Part shown: piece by piece, positions 11,562 to 23,312 of the stretch
Numbering within the stretch: the first letter of the stretch is position 1
Layout: the number at the start of each line of letters is the position of its first letter
Source of the DNA: Apostichopus japonicus
Taxonomy: Eukaryota > Echinodermata > Holothuroidea > Aspidochirotida > Stichopodidae
Assembly (NCBI RefSeq): GCF_037975245.1
Contig: NC_092573.1
Span: 26,716,765-26,780,764, forward strand
DNA: 64,000 bases
Direction: 5' to 3'
Translations under genes and position numbers: made by a program
The notes under the pieces: model-generated
Database searches by the model: none
What the model saw: the letters and a program-made list of their open reading frames with translations, nothing else
Told to the model about the DNA's origin: nothing

Positions 11562-13781
11562 CTGTAAATCATAATGCAATCTCTCACTTTGGCGAAGTTT
11601 CACCACAATTGAGAAATAAATCAAACAGAAATTTCTTTTAAAGCCAAGTTTGTTAATCAACACTGCAAACCATATCGTAAACATGGCCCGTTGTCTAAAT
11701 TTGTCCATGACGTCAACAAGTTTAAGCAGTTATCTGGCTATTTGGGGGACAGAGCTGATTACATGCTTTAATTGGCTATTTAATTTTTTTTATATTATTA
11801 TTTCAATGACTGAGTAAATGCATTTTACTTAGACAAAGAGTGATGTCATATTTCCAGTGATTTCTATGTGTTGGTAGTTGGCTTATCTCCTGAGCAATTT
11901 ATCCATACATTTTATTTTTAGTACATTGCTTACATTTATATGCTACTATCAGTAATGCAGCTCTCACATTATAAGCTATACAAATCAAGTTTACTTCAAA
12001 CTGTGTACAAAAATTACTGAAAATTCCTGACATGTTTATTACTTCGGCAGGTGCAATAGTCACAGAGAGACATAATGTTAGAATACAGCAGATTGGATCT
12101 TTCATTACTTCAAGAAAAATGAAGTTCTAAGGTGTTTTTGACCGATTTCCACTCAAAGTTTGGTAAAATGGTGAAAAGTTGAACAGATGTCAACAGACCT
12201 AATTGTCTCTGAAAAAAGTAGCAATAATTTCATGGTATGCCACTGGTGCATGGAGAAAACCTTTAACATGTCTGATATTATACCAGCATGATTTCTGAGT
12301 GATTAACCACCTTGGCTTTCTGCATCGACCTGCAAGCCTTACAAGGTTTTATTGATGTGATGTTATAATAGGTTACATAGCAGATTTGCAAATGATGAAT
12401 ATAATGCTTCTGTGTAGCTTGCAAAAGTCTGTATGATTATTGAGGTCATTAACATATTGCTGAAATTGATAGGATGAAGATAAAGTTGAAATGTGCAAAA
12501 TTGAAACTTAATAACCTGTTTCTAAACTAGAGACAAACTGAGCAAACTAACTGAAATGATTTGATGAAGTTTGTAATTAAAAATTTACAATCTTTTAACC
12601 AGAAACTAACTCAATTTATAATCAGATCTATATTTTACACTAGTAGTAGATATTGTTCATTTTTGTGACAACTTTGACAATATTGACAAGAAAACGAGTG
12701 ATGTGACATGATCCACTTTTGCTGCTTTTACCACTGTAGAAGAATGTAAAAGAGATGAGCTAATTACACAGACTGTCCGAAAAGAACAGAAACTTACTTT
12801 CGTAACAAAAACACATTTAGAAAATTTGTTGTAAAATGTACTGATTTACAAGAAGTTATATGGCATTTATTAATTTCATATCATTCATCCTGTCTAAACG
12901 TTTGTCTCAAAATATCGACTGGAATTTGATATCTAAGTAAAGGTAATTTAAGATATTATAATATCCTAATTCTATACAGATCTATATGGAAAACAATTAA
13001 ACTGAAAATAAGTACTCTATAAAAAGATTTTTCTTGGCTTTGGTTAAATATGAACCCTGCCCTGCCGTAGTCCAAATCACCCAGGATTTTTGGAGGATTT
13101 TACAACCAGGTTTTGCATATCGGTTGTCAGATCAGCAAATGTTGTTGCCCGCAAAATGTAGCAAATTAACAAAGACATATATGACAATATGTACACTGTA
13201 TGCATAGGTTTGGTGAATAGAACACCAAGTTTGGGCCAGTAACCCCCCCCCCCCCTCCCCCATTCGAATGGATCACAGGCCTACCACAATTTTTGTTTTA
13301 TTTTAGTATCTTCGATGGGAGAGCAATTCACCAGGAACTACTAGCAATGAAAATAATGTCAAAATTGACCAATACCAGAAATTCAAAGTAGTTACAGAAG
13401 AATATTGCAAATATAATTTCTGGAGTCGTATTCATGTTAGCATCCAAGACAGACCAAAAAAGGAGAGGCGAAAAATCCAGGAGAGTAATGCCTCTCACAT
13501 GAAGCAGTAAACCCATAATAAGACAAAGACAGTATCCACAGGGAAGATCAAGGTACTCATTAATGTGGATAATAATGAACTATTAAACATTTCCACACTT
13601 GAGATTTCAAACTTGCTGACTGAGATGTGTTAATTCATATTTTAACATCAATTCCATGAATCTACCTTCCACACATTGTGAGCTTCAAATGGAATTGGTG
13701 GGGATCTGGTGAGTCGGGGTGGTTAAGTCTTCACAGAAGATCCTGGGTTTTGAGCCTAACAGTTGGCAGATAGTTGACATA
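11562..13781. other. Gene-free AT-rich sequence
   Basis: No supported gene. A C-rich run (C13, then T and C5) lies near 13243-13261. A minus-strand open frame at about 13328-13516 is hydrophobic but has no recognisable motif. Confidence 0.5.
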
Positions 13782-15026
13782 GATCCACAGGGGCGTATCC
13801 AGGATTTTCCAATAGGGGGGGGGGGCGCCAGGCATGAATGATCGCCGTCCTGGGGTATGGGTCTAAGGGGAGGGGTGTACAATTTTTGCTTTCAAAGAAG
13901 GGCTGAAATGCAAAATGGTGTCACATGCATGGGCGGCGATCCGTACTTCCGAGTGGGGGGGGGGATATGACCTTGTTGACTATCTAAGCGTAGCGCCACC
14001 ATATGGCGCGAAGCGTACAAGAAAATTTTGGGATTAACAAACCCTCTAGATGGCCGGAAACGGCACTTCCCGAGGTTTCCAAGCGGCATATACCCAACTT
14101 TAAAATAGGGATGTCATGTCCGAAATATCTCATAATCAGGATCCAAAATACTTTTTTTTTTAATTTCGGGTGTTATTTTGGGAAAATTGCCCCTGTCAAT
14201 CTTGTTTCAGGCGCAACGTTAGAATGTTCGAGAGCTCTGTTATATTATTCGATGAAGAAAATGGCCTCATGCAGGCTAGTATAGGCCTATACACATGCAA
14301 TACACAATTACACATAGTTACATTCCTAGGTACCGATTGCTAGGGCATCCAGGTGAAACGTGTATTAAGCATTACCCTGGTTACATGAGATTCTCAGCTG
14401 TTCGAGGGAACATGTACGTGTGTAGGCCTACTATAGGGCCTATATGAATACTATGAGGGTACATATATGTACTATATCAATACCGTGGGCGCAATAATAC
14501 ATTTTGTTGTTATAGGGCCAATGAAGCCTACAGTCAACTATTTTTGCTTTATAAAGACGCTTTATTTGAAAAGATCGCACTGCGTTTATGGTAGGCGAGA
14601 AATGAAGCTAAACAAGAGCCGTACATTAACGAAGATGCATAAATGTAGGCATGAAAATATTCTTATCCCTGGCATTTGGTGGGGGGGGGGGGTGATATGG
14701 TGCATTACATCCCCTCCACCCATTTTCATGGGGGGATATATCCCCCCTCCACCCAGGATCGCCGCCCATGGCCATATGTGATCCATTTTTCGACCTTAAT
14801 AATAAGCAACATTTCCAGTAAATATGGACACAAAATGCACAATTTAGTATGGCTGGCATGTCATTTAGTGTTTATAGTGATAATACAAACACAATTACCA
14901 TCTATGTTTCTAAAACTATTATGCCGCCGAACTTCGCCAGAACCTTTTTTTGGCAAACAAAAAATAAAGCATACGGGAGGGGGGGGGGGGGTTGAGCGAT
15001 CACCGACATCTCATATAAAGGTCGTC

Positions 15027-15065
<39 letters not shown>

Positions 15066-15143
15066 AAACTTTTTTTTTTTTGGTGACGGCCAATAGGGGG
15101 GGCGCGCGCCTGTTGCGCCCCCCTGGATACGCCCCTGGATCCA
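13782..15143. mobile_element. TIR transposon composite (CAGGGGCG ends)
   Basis: The outer element runs 13788-15137 (1,350 bp). Its ends are a perfect 16-bp inverted repeat: CAGGGGCGTATCCAGG at 13788-13803 and its complement at 15122-15137. The direct repeat GATCCA flanks it at 13782-13787 and 15138-15143. CAGGGGCG ends are typical of hAT-like elements, but a 6-bp duplication is shorter than the usual 8 bp, so the superfamily is uncertain. There is no transposase frame. The interior holds G runs, a long poly-T (about 15031-15062), a second internal copy of the CCAATAGGGGGGG subterminal motif near 15090, and a nested inverted-repeat element. It is best seen as a non-autonomous element that received later insertions. 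Confidence 0.8.
13928..14770. mobile_element. Nested inverted-repeat element (CATGGGCGGCGATCC ends)
   Basis: A perfect 15-bp inverted repeat, CATGGGCGGCGATCC, lies at 13928-13942, with its complement at 14756-14770. The similarity continues imperfectly inward through a G run and GATAT (13955-13968; complement side about 14727-14750). No clean target duplication is seen; the flanks TCACATG and CATATGTGA suggest the inverted repeat may also extend outward with an indel. It sits wholly inside the CAGGGGCG element and so presumably inserted after it. No transposase frame. Confidence 0.65.
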
Positions 15144-15896
15144 TATATAGTTGCTGTGGTTACGTTTTACAGGAATACTCAATGAAAGTGTCTTTCTTCA
15201 TACTGACCTGGTTTTCCTACCATATGCCAGTCTCCTAGGAATCGGCCTGAGGAATGTCCATGGGAAATGCAAACTATGAAGTGAACTAAAGGCTCAACAT
15301 ACAGCCAAACGATAATGGCTGTAATGAATAAAATATAATAACTGGTGTACTAGGCTACTGTTGGTTTAATTACCTTTTCTGTACATCTTCACCGAACCTT
15401 GTATTATTATCATAACACAACTTTTATATAATATATTCCTGTTCACCAACAGTATATTTAGGCCCTATACATGTACCCTATACCACAGCATAGGGTCAGA
15501 TGGTGCTTTTTTAAATTATGCATCATTATGCTACCTTCAAAAGTGCCAACAAAGAAGATACCAACCAGAAAGACCTTAACAACTTCCTGAAAAACAGTGG
15601 GAAACAATGGAAGAAGGTCACTCCTTGCCACCAATTGTGTCAACAATGTGAACAATGCTTTTACCATTTTAGTTGAACACTGCACTGAGAATATCAGACT
15701 GTATTGTTAGGTTGCTCTTAGTAGGACAGAGCAAATAAATACTTTCCATGCAGAACACTGATTGTGAGGTGAAATCCTCTCACACAGAAACTAAACCATG
15801 TGACACTGAAAAAAGCATCAAACTAATGTATGTATTTGTTATTGAAGAAAGTGTTGTCCACTTGAGTAAATGACTTAGACTGCCAGTAGATCCCTG
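15144..15896. other. Gene-free sequence
   Basis: Nothing recognisable. A 75-codon minus-strand frame near 15458-15685 lacks a domain signature. Confidence 0.45.
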
Positions 15897-16350
15897 AGAC
15901 TTGTATTCAGGCCAGCTCTCAGAGACTAGACTCCAGGCCAGCGATCAGAGAATTAACTTGATTAAAATGCCTCAAGACTGGACTTTAGGCCAGCCCTCAG
16001 AGACTGGACTTCAGGCCAGCCCTCAGAGACTCAACTTGATTCAATTGCTTTAAGACAGGACTTCAAGCCAGCCCTCAGAGACTTCACTATATTCAATTGC
16101 TTTAAGAATTGACTTTAGGCCAGCCCTCAGAGACTCAACTTGATTCAATTGCTTTAATACAGGACTTCAGGCCAGCCCTCAGAGACTTCACTAGATACAA
16201 TTGCTTTAAGACTTGACTTTAGGCCAGACCTCAGAGACTTCACTTCAGGCCAGCCCTCAGAGACTTGACTTGATTCAATTGCTTTAAGACAGGACCTTAG
16301 GCAAGACCTCAGAGACTTGACTTTAGGCCAGACCTCAGAGACTTGACTTC
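15897..16350. repeat. GGCCAGCCCTCAGAGACT minisatellite
   Basis: About a dozen copies of the core AGGCCAGCCCTCAGAGACT. Some are separated by about 27 bp (core only) and others by about 60 bp (core plus a TGATTCAATTGCTTTAAGAC spacer), giving a two-level repeat. Copies diverge by a few substitutions. No coding potential. Confidence 0.92.
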
Positions 16351-17696
16351 TATGTGGAAAACATTGAAGTCCTTGTGATCCTAAGTAGTGTTCAATCGAT
16401 TAAATGCTAAAACAGAAAATGCCGATTACCGATCATATTTTTCATAATCGGGACAATTCCGATTCCGATTATTTGATAAAGACACAATATCCCGTTTATA
16501 CAAAATCGGCAATAAAGTATGTGATAGAAACAATTATTATTGTGCTTTTCCTGTTTCCTCATCCTTTCATTGTACTTAATGTGAAAATAGGGCTCTTATG
16601 TATCCTTTGTATTACATGTACCAAATCAACTCTGGGCTTTCGCGGAAAGAAGAAAATAGAATTTGTTTACAAATTTCCAAAATATGACATCCTACCATGG
16701 AAGCACTGTGCTAAGCGAATGGCCTAACCACCTTGACGTGTATGTTAATTTGCCAATTTGCCTTTGCCAAATGCACTGTGTCGATCCTTACGATTCATCA
16801 CGCTATGAGCGATTCGTTCCTGTGATTGCGCCGGTGTACCAGTACAGAGTGTCTCCCTGTACAGAGTGACCGGGGGTACACTATGTTCTAGCACATTTAT
16901 TCCGGCCGGACCCTATCTGTTGAAAATTGTGCCTCCTCCCTCCCCCTCCCCCTTTTTACATCAACTATAGTCCGGTCGGGCGAAATGTCATGGTACAAAG
17001 TGTCCGCAAATACTTCATAGTATATTTTGTCACCGGATATAATCTTGGCAATTCGTCATTCAAAAGGCAACTAAACTCGTTATATAAATCATTAAAGCAG
17101 ATGCATACAAAGTTTGATTTTCAGGATATAAATGAGACGTTGAGCGTTGCTACAAATTAAAATGTCTTCTAACTGTAACAGATGTAATCATGTTTTTTTT
17201 GTAATTGCTGCTATTTTATCCTTCGTATATGTTGCATGGTGTATTCAGGTAGCTTGAAATATTTTTGTTTACTAATAACAACCCTGGGGTAGCTGGAAGA
17301 CACTTTCCTGACTCTGAAAATGTCATCACTACCCCCACCCTCTCCGTACTGGCCTGATCCCTAATTCTTGACATATGATATTGTAGTAGCTTACAATCTG
17401 GTAGTGTTACTGTGAGCGTAGGCTGCTGTAGATTTTACCAGCCACCTCATAAACACATATTAATGTCAGTACTGGTCGTTTTAGAACATTTGAACCACAG
17501 GTGATTTTTGAAAAAGGTCAAATAATCATATAAATCTTCATAACTGTTTCCGGTCTTGAAGAAATCCTTCATATATGCTAAGATCACTTCAATAAATACA
17601 AGTACATGAAAAATACCTGTATATGTGAATAAAATGTCAAGTTTTAATTCAATATCTATTTTAGTTTTCGTCTGTTAGAATGTAAATCACCCGATC
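16351..17696. other. Gene-free sequence
   Basis: No supported gene. A cluster of CCGATTA/TAATCGG words at 16428-16475 forms short inverted matches and may be part of an old transposon end. A TACAGAGTG word is duplicated at about 16843-16868. Confidence 0.45.
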
Positions 17697-17850
17697 AATT
17701 GTCGTGAGGATTCAGTATATGCGCCATGTGATATAATTGTCGTGAGGATTCTATATCTGCACCATGTGATATAATTGTCGTGAGGATTCTATATCTGCGC
17801 CATGTGATATAATTGTCGTGAGGTTTCTATATATGCGCCATGTGATATCA
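17697..17850. repeat. 38-bp minisatellite, four copies
   Basis: Copies start with AATTGTCGTGAGG at 17697, 17735, 17773 and 17811, exactly 38 bp apart, and end in GCGCCATGTGATAT. They differ at only a few positions (for example GATTC against GTTTC in copy 4), so the expansion is recent. Confidence 0.95.
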
Positions 17851-18573
17851 TTTTTAATTCGTTATTTTCCATTACAGCGAGATAGACCGATATATATCTG
17901 TTCCAAAGCAAATTTCAACTCCTTTTCATCGTTGCTGAGCCTGCAGAAAAGAATTAGTTTCTTTCTTAATGTAAGACATAATGTAAGACATTGTTCTTTA
18001 TATTCATTTATATAGCTTAACAATTAAATTTATGATTTAAAGTTGGGGGGGGGGGTGATTTTGTGAGGTGTGGGGGAAAGCAAACAGTTGTGGGGACAAA
18101 CATTTTGGGATTGAAAGTAAGGTACCTGTATAAAGTGCACACCACGAGAAACTAGCTGTAAACTGCTTTATAATCATAACTGTGTATTGTTATTGGCCTG
18201 AATGTAGGGCACCTAGAAGCTGCAGCCATTTTATATAATTCTTGTTCTCCTTTTTAGCGATTTTGGAGCGCGAAAATACCTGTCGGAAAGAGGCGATACA
18301 CTCTTGAATGTATCGCAGAGCCCTAGTGGGGGTCTAGATGGGCCGCAGAAGCTCAAGCATTTTCAGATACTCCTTGTTCTCTATAACAACCAGTTTTATG
18401 TGAGAGAGATAAGTCCTAATTTTATTGAATTTATTTCCAAGTCTAATTGGTCTGGACCACCGATAGTTTCTAAATATTCTTATCGAGTTTCATTTGTTTT
18501 GGTCTTGATATTTTTGTAGATGCTACGGTGACCATCTATACATTGTATCTTAAACTGTATCCACATTTCTACC
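17851..18573. other. Gene-free sequence
   Basis: AT-rich with a G run at about 18043-18055. No recognisable gene. Confidence 0.45.
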
Positions 18574-19185
18574 ATTCATCTCAATATCTTGACGTCTTAT
18601 CTCAGAATTGAATCATTTTATATGAAAATGTTAACGTTTTACGTCAACAATTTAAATGTTTTGTTCTAATGTACCTTGACGTTTTGTCTCAAAAGTTTGA
18701 CGTTTCATCTCAACGTATCAAAAATTCATCTAAAAATTTGTGATAGTTTACATTAATCGCGAATTTTAACATTTCAGCCCAAAAATTGACATTTTTTCTG
18801 CGTTTGTACTTGAAATTTGCAAATTTCCCTCTACTTCACAATTTTTCATCTCAATATTCCTACAATTTATCTCAAACGTTTGATATTTGATCAAAAGTTT
18901 CGAAATTTTATTTCACAAGTTTCATCTCGAAAATTGAGACCTTTGTGACCTTTGTGAAATCTAAAGATGTCTGCATTACATCTTCAAAATGTGAAGTTTG
19001 AAATTTCCACAAATCTGACATTTTCTTTCGAAATTTCGGAGTTTTCTTACCTTCACGGTTTCGACATTCAGTATCTCATACTTCTGATGTTACTTTTTTA
19101 AATGATAACGTTTTTATCCCAAAATTTATTACCTTTATCCACAAACGTTTTATCTTGAAATTGTGACATTTTATCTCAAAATCTT
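18574..19185. repeat. Highly degenerate TTTGACGTTTTATCTCAAAA repeat
   Basis: The words TTGACGTTT, CATCTCAA and TTATCTCAAAA recur every 20-30 bp, with heavy divergence, across about 600 bp. It looks like an old minisatellite whose units have drifted. Its exact edges are uncertain. Confidence 0.65.
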
Positions 19186-19812
19186 AATCTTAATTGACAA
19201 ATGGATCTAATGATAAGTTGTAATATGTTGTCGGCGTCAATGACGATTAAACAATGAGTTATCTCGTCACCGGTAAATCGACAGTCAAACATAGTGTTGT
19301 CTAACAAAATTGGCAGCAACGCCCCTCACCCTTCTAAACCCCCGAAAGCGTGATACTTCATTTAAGTGCTAATAACATGTATATAGTTTCACCTCCTGTG
19401 AAATGACACCCAAGTTCTAGTCCAGTTCGTGAACTGAAAATGTTTATTACAGTATATTCCAATTCAAGTAAAACTTATGTAAAAGAGAAAATATTTCATA
19501 CCGTTACTGGAAAGCCTCATCTCAATATTTCCTCCCCCAACTCGAGTTTCGTTTGATTGCATGTAACCTATTTTGACTGGCTAAACCATCGATTCTATCA
19601 GAAGACCGAAGGTACGTTAATGAGCATCCTTTTCCGATTTGTCTCTAACACAAACGTTCGACAGAATTGTCAACAAATGCGTGATTCTGAGTGTAATTAC
19701 GCACAAAACAAATCAAAATCAGTTTCCACATATTATATCTTACAGAATGTTAAACGGTATAGAAATATAGGTTGTAATTTCAACACAGCTTGGGAAGTAA
19801 CGTAATGAAATC

Positions 19813-20083
<271 letters not shown>

Positions 20084-20371
20084 GCAGCATACAGTTTCCT
20101 GTATTTTCCATAACAACTCCCTGATTCCACGTTTCATTACAGTGCAATACATTTGACGGACTTTGACACAGTTAGCGCACGGTAAGATCAAAGAAAGGCC
20201 AGCAGTTTGGTCAACAAGAAGTAGTGGGTACTCAAACAACGGTGGCGCTGCGTGTAGATTTTATCTACAGGACTTGTATGGACATAGCCAAATTGACATA
20301 AAAGCAACAAATTTTGATATTGATCAAGAAAATCTGAAAGATTTTAAGTTCATACACATTGAAACGATCAG

Positions 20372-21400
20372 ATGACAACCGGAAGTAGGCTTTGCATTAT
20401 GGACCAGGAATATCTCAAGAAGGAGCAAGAATCGTTACTTTCCAACTCCGAGTTAACTGATAAAAAGCATTTATGTATATCAAAACTGTACGCCGCAAGT
20501 AAATTGGTGCTACATGAAATGAATTCAAGAAAGACACTCGGTGTTATAGTAATAGCTGCCGTTTTGAATGCTTTAAGGGGAATTATGAGCAAAGTTTTAC
20601 TTGATGACATTCATCCGCTAGAGATGGCTTGCATAGAAAGAACAGTGATGTGTTTGTGTAGTATACCTTTTCTTTTGTGGAAGGGACTTAGCTCGTTTAA
20701 AGTGAGTTGGTCACAATGTGGTCTCATTGTATCTTCTGGAACAACTCACGCAGTGTCATCAATACTGTTATTAATATCATATCAGACCCTTGAGGTAGGT
20801 TACGTTACCGCAATTATATCCACGCGCCCAGTGTTTGTTGCTATATTTGGAGCACTTTTTTTACGCGAGCAACTTTCAAGACTTGATGTAGCTTCTGTTT
20901 TTCTGACTTTCACTGGTCTAATAATCTTGGCTAATCCAGTAGATCTGTTTACTCGACCCCAAGATACTTTAATCGAAGGAATCTTGTTAGCAATCAGCTC
21001 GACTTTATTTGCTGCTTCAAATTCATTAGCGAAACGATTGATTGGAGTTCAAAAAATCGACCCTCAAACAGCTGTGTTTTACAATGCTTTCACTTCAGCT
21101 ATAATTTCCGGGGTTAGTTGCACCATCTTCGGTAACTGGAGTATTCTTGACAGTTGGTTTAAAAGAGCTATTTTAATTTCAGAGGGGATTGCATCCTACC
21201 TGGCTAATGTCTGCATATTTTGGGCCCTTTGGACAGAATCGGCGTTCCATGTCACCGCTGTTGGCGCAATCAAAATACCCATTGCGTTTTTGTTACAATT
21301 CTTGATTTTATCAGTTATGCCCGATATTTACGGTATCGTAGGTTCTGTACTCGTGATACTTTCTGTAGTCGGTATTGCTTATCAATCAGAAACTGAATAA
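20372..21400 (+). CDS. EamA/DMT-superfamily transporter, SLC35G-like, single exon
   Basis: This 342-codon uninterrupted frame encodes a ten-helix drug/metabolite-transporter protein, close to the SLC35G (TMEM20/POST-like) group; most members have no settled substrate. After a hydrophilic head (about 1-50), helices fall near 54-75, 86-103, 115-136, 142-163, 172-189, 203-221, 235-253, 265-284, 292-314 and 317-336, forming two EamA halves. The loop-helix signature of the first half is clear: TSTRPVFVAIFGALFLRE-like residues around 150-166, then a helix ending ANP at 187-189. The length fits the family and no intron is needed, as is common for invertebrate SLC35G genes. An in-frame TGA at 20360-20362 caps the frame. 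The first ATG has a poor context (C at -3, A at +4), whereas codon 10 (ATG at 20399) has A at -3 and G at +4, so a 333-residue product from 20399 is quite likely. No close AATAAA follows; the first clear one I saw is 22159-22164. It looks intact. Confidence 0.9.
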   Translation: MTTGSRLCIMDQEYLKKEQESLLSNSELTDKKHLCISKLYAASKLVLHEMNSRKTLGVIVIAAVLNALRGIMSKVLLDDIHPLEMACIERTVMCLCSIPFLLWKGLSSFKVSWSQCGLIVSSGTTHAVSSILLLISYQTLEVGYVTAIISTRPVFVAIFGALFLREQLSRLDVASVFLTFTGLIILANPVDLFTRPQDTLIEGILLAISSTLFAASNSLAKRLIGVQKIDPQTAVFYNAFTSAIISGVSCTIFGNWSILDSWFKRAILISEGIASYLANVCIFWALWTESAFHVTAVGAIKIPIAFLLQFLILSVMPDIYGIVGSVLVILSVVGIAYQSETE

Positions 21401-23119
21401 TAATTCAATCGAACTTATCATTTGATTACCAAGCATATATGAAATTTGATAAAATTATTCATAGATAAATTCTTTTTACAATACTATAGCCGGTGTATTA
21501 AAGCCGCGGGTGTCATTAGAAGCAACGAAAGTTAACATCTTGGAGGTCGTGTGTCGTCGCCCTAGCCCGCTAAACTAAACATGTGCTTTTCCACACCCCC
21601 CCCCCACTGGGAAAGCGTTAGGCTCCCCCAAAAAAAGAAGTCTAGGTACACCCCTGGTGTGTGTGGGGGGTGGGGACACATTCCCCGGCCCTATTAACCC
21701 CACCTAAAACAAAGGTAGTTATTAGGACAGTTGCGTGTAGACCAAACTATAGACCTAACTTGTATAGCCTGAATATTCCTTGGAATGCAGTTTTCGGACC
21801 CCCTTCCCTCCCCCACTAGACGCCCCTAAGATGGGACGCGGCTTCAACAACACCAGGGCTACGCACCTCCTCCTTTTGTAAACCCTGTATCCCCCAGCAG
21901 TAGATTCAAAAACAAGAGAATAACAGAGTGTTTTGATTTTGGTAGAATTAGTACTTTTAAATGTTTTAAATGTCATTATAATATTGTTTGTTTTATTTGT
22001 GTGTTGTGTTGTGTTTAAGTGAAATCGTTCCTGATAACTGATTGATTGACGGAAATGTTCAATACAGTTAGATTTAGGGATAGTATAGTTGCATTATGCT
22101 ATAAACAAGGCAATATTGATCTTTTATTCCTGATATCTCTTTCATTGACGGATAGTCCAATAAAGTTACATTCAGTGAAAGTTGTTGTCTAGCATAATGG
22201 TATTATGGCGTTTTGGAACCGACCATGCATCACAATAACCATTGTTTTGGGTTTTGTTTTTCTGTGTTTTTTTTCTGTGTTCCTTCTGCTGCATATGAAA
22301 GTGTTTCTATGGTGACAGAAGTTTGAAGAATTTGTATATATGAAACTAGAAAGTGTTGAAATAGTTATTTCGATAGAAGAAATCTTCTCCTATATGTGGA
22401 GTGAAAGTGACAAATGAAATATTCTGAATCAACTGCATATGGGGAAGAAAAGGAACTTGTTTCGTCTTCCAACTGGGAGTATTGTTTCCATAGTCGAATA
22501 ATGTAAGTTAAGTTATTTATTATATAGGATATTAAATTACATCAATAAATATATACAACTTCATATTTCTATGAGGATACTGTTTATGCTGGATATTTTT
22601 GTCGGGTCCTTTGCTTATGAATAACGTATATCAAATCAATATTGAAATATAATAGTATATTTAATTACTGGTCAAGTCGAAGGTAGAAAATAGAAGAATA
22701 AGTTATTTATAACGACTAAAGGATAAATTACCATTATATAGCAATTTCCTATCGTTATTTGAAATAAACATCTGTTGTGGTGATGCGGAATTCCTTGATT
22801 CTTTGTCTTGCTTTGTTTGTTTGTTTTCTGTACATAATTGTTTAATATGAAAAGTATAGAGAACACGTGGATTGAGGAGACTCACGTGATGTTACGGAAG
22901 GAATTGATGGACGGGAATCCCCCTTCCAATCCTCCGCACGCAAAGAAAGTCGAGGTTCAGAAAATAACGAGAAAACAATAAAATCAACATGAATAAAAAA
23001 AATAAGAAAATGAACCAAGATTACAAGAACGAAAGAAAAAGTACAACGAAAATCAAACCAGGGAACTATAATTACAGGAGAGCAAAAGTATGCAAATATA
23101 CATAGAGCAGATAAATTTC
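21401..23119. other. Gene-free sequence with one GC-rich repeat-like patch
   Basis: This is probably the 3' untranslated region and downstream DNA of the transporter. A GC-rich patch at about 21580-21860 has a C run near 21595-21605, a G run near 21664-21680 and CCCCTGGTGTGTG words; it looks like a decayed transposon of the type seen at 13788-15137, but I found no matching termini. AATAAA at 22159-22164 is a possible polyadenylation signal. Confidence 0.45.
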
Positions 23120-23312
23120 ATACCTAGACAGAGAGAGGTGGGTGGAGAGAGAGAGGTTGGTGGGTGGAGGGAGAGAGGTGGGTGCATGGAGAGAGAGATG
23201 TGGGTGGAGAGAGCGAGGTGGGTGGAGAGAGAGATGGAGGAGGGAGAAATGTGGGTAACAAGAAGGGGAGAGAGAGAGAGAGTGGAGTGAGAGGTGGGTG
23301 AAGAAAAGCGGG
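23120..23312. repeat. GA-rich (GAGAGGTGGGTGGA) simple repeat
   Basis: An irregular purine-rich tract of GAGAGAGAGG and GGTGGGTGGA units, about 190 bp. Open frames on both strands follow from the repeat. Confidence 0.88.

Noticed and set aside
16428-16475. CCGATTA word cluster as a transposon end
   Set aside because: No partner terminus or target duplication was found.
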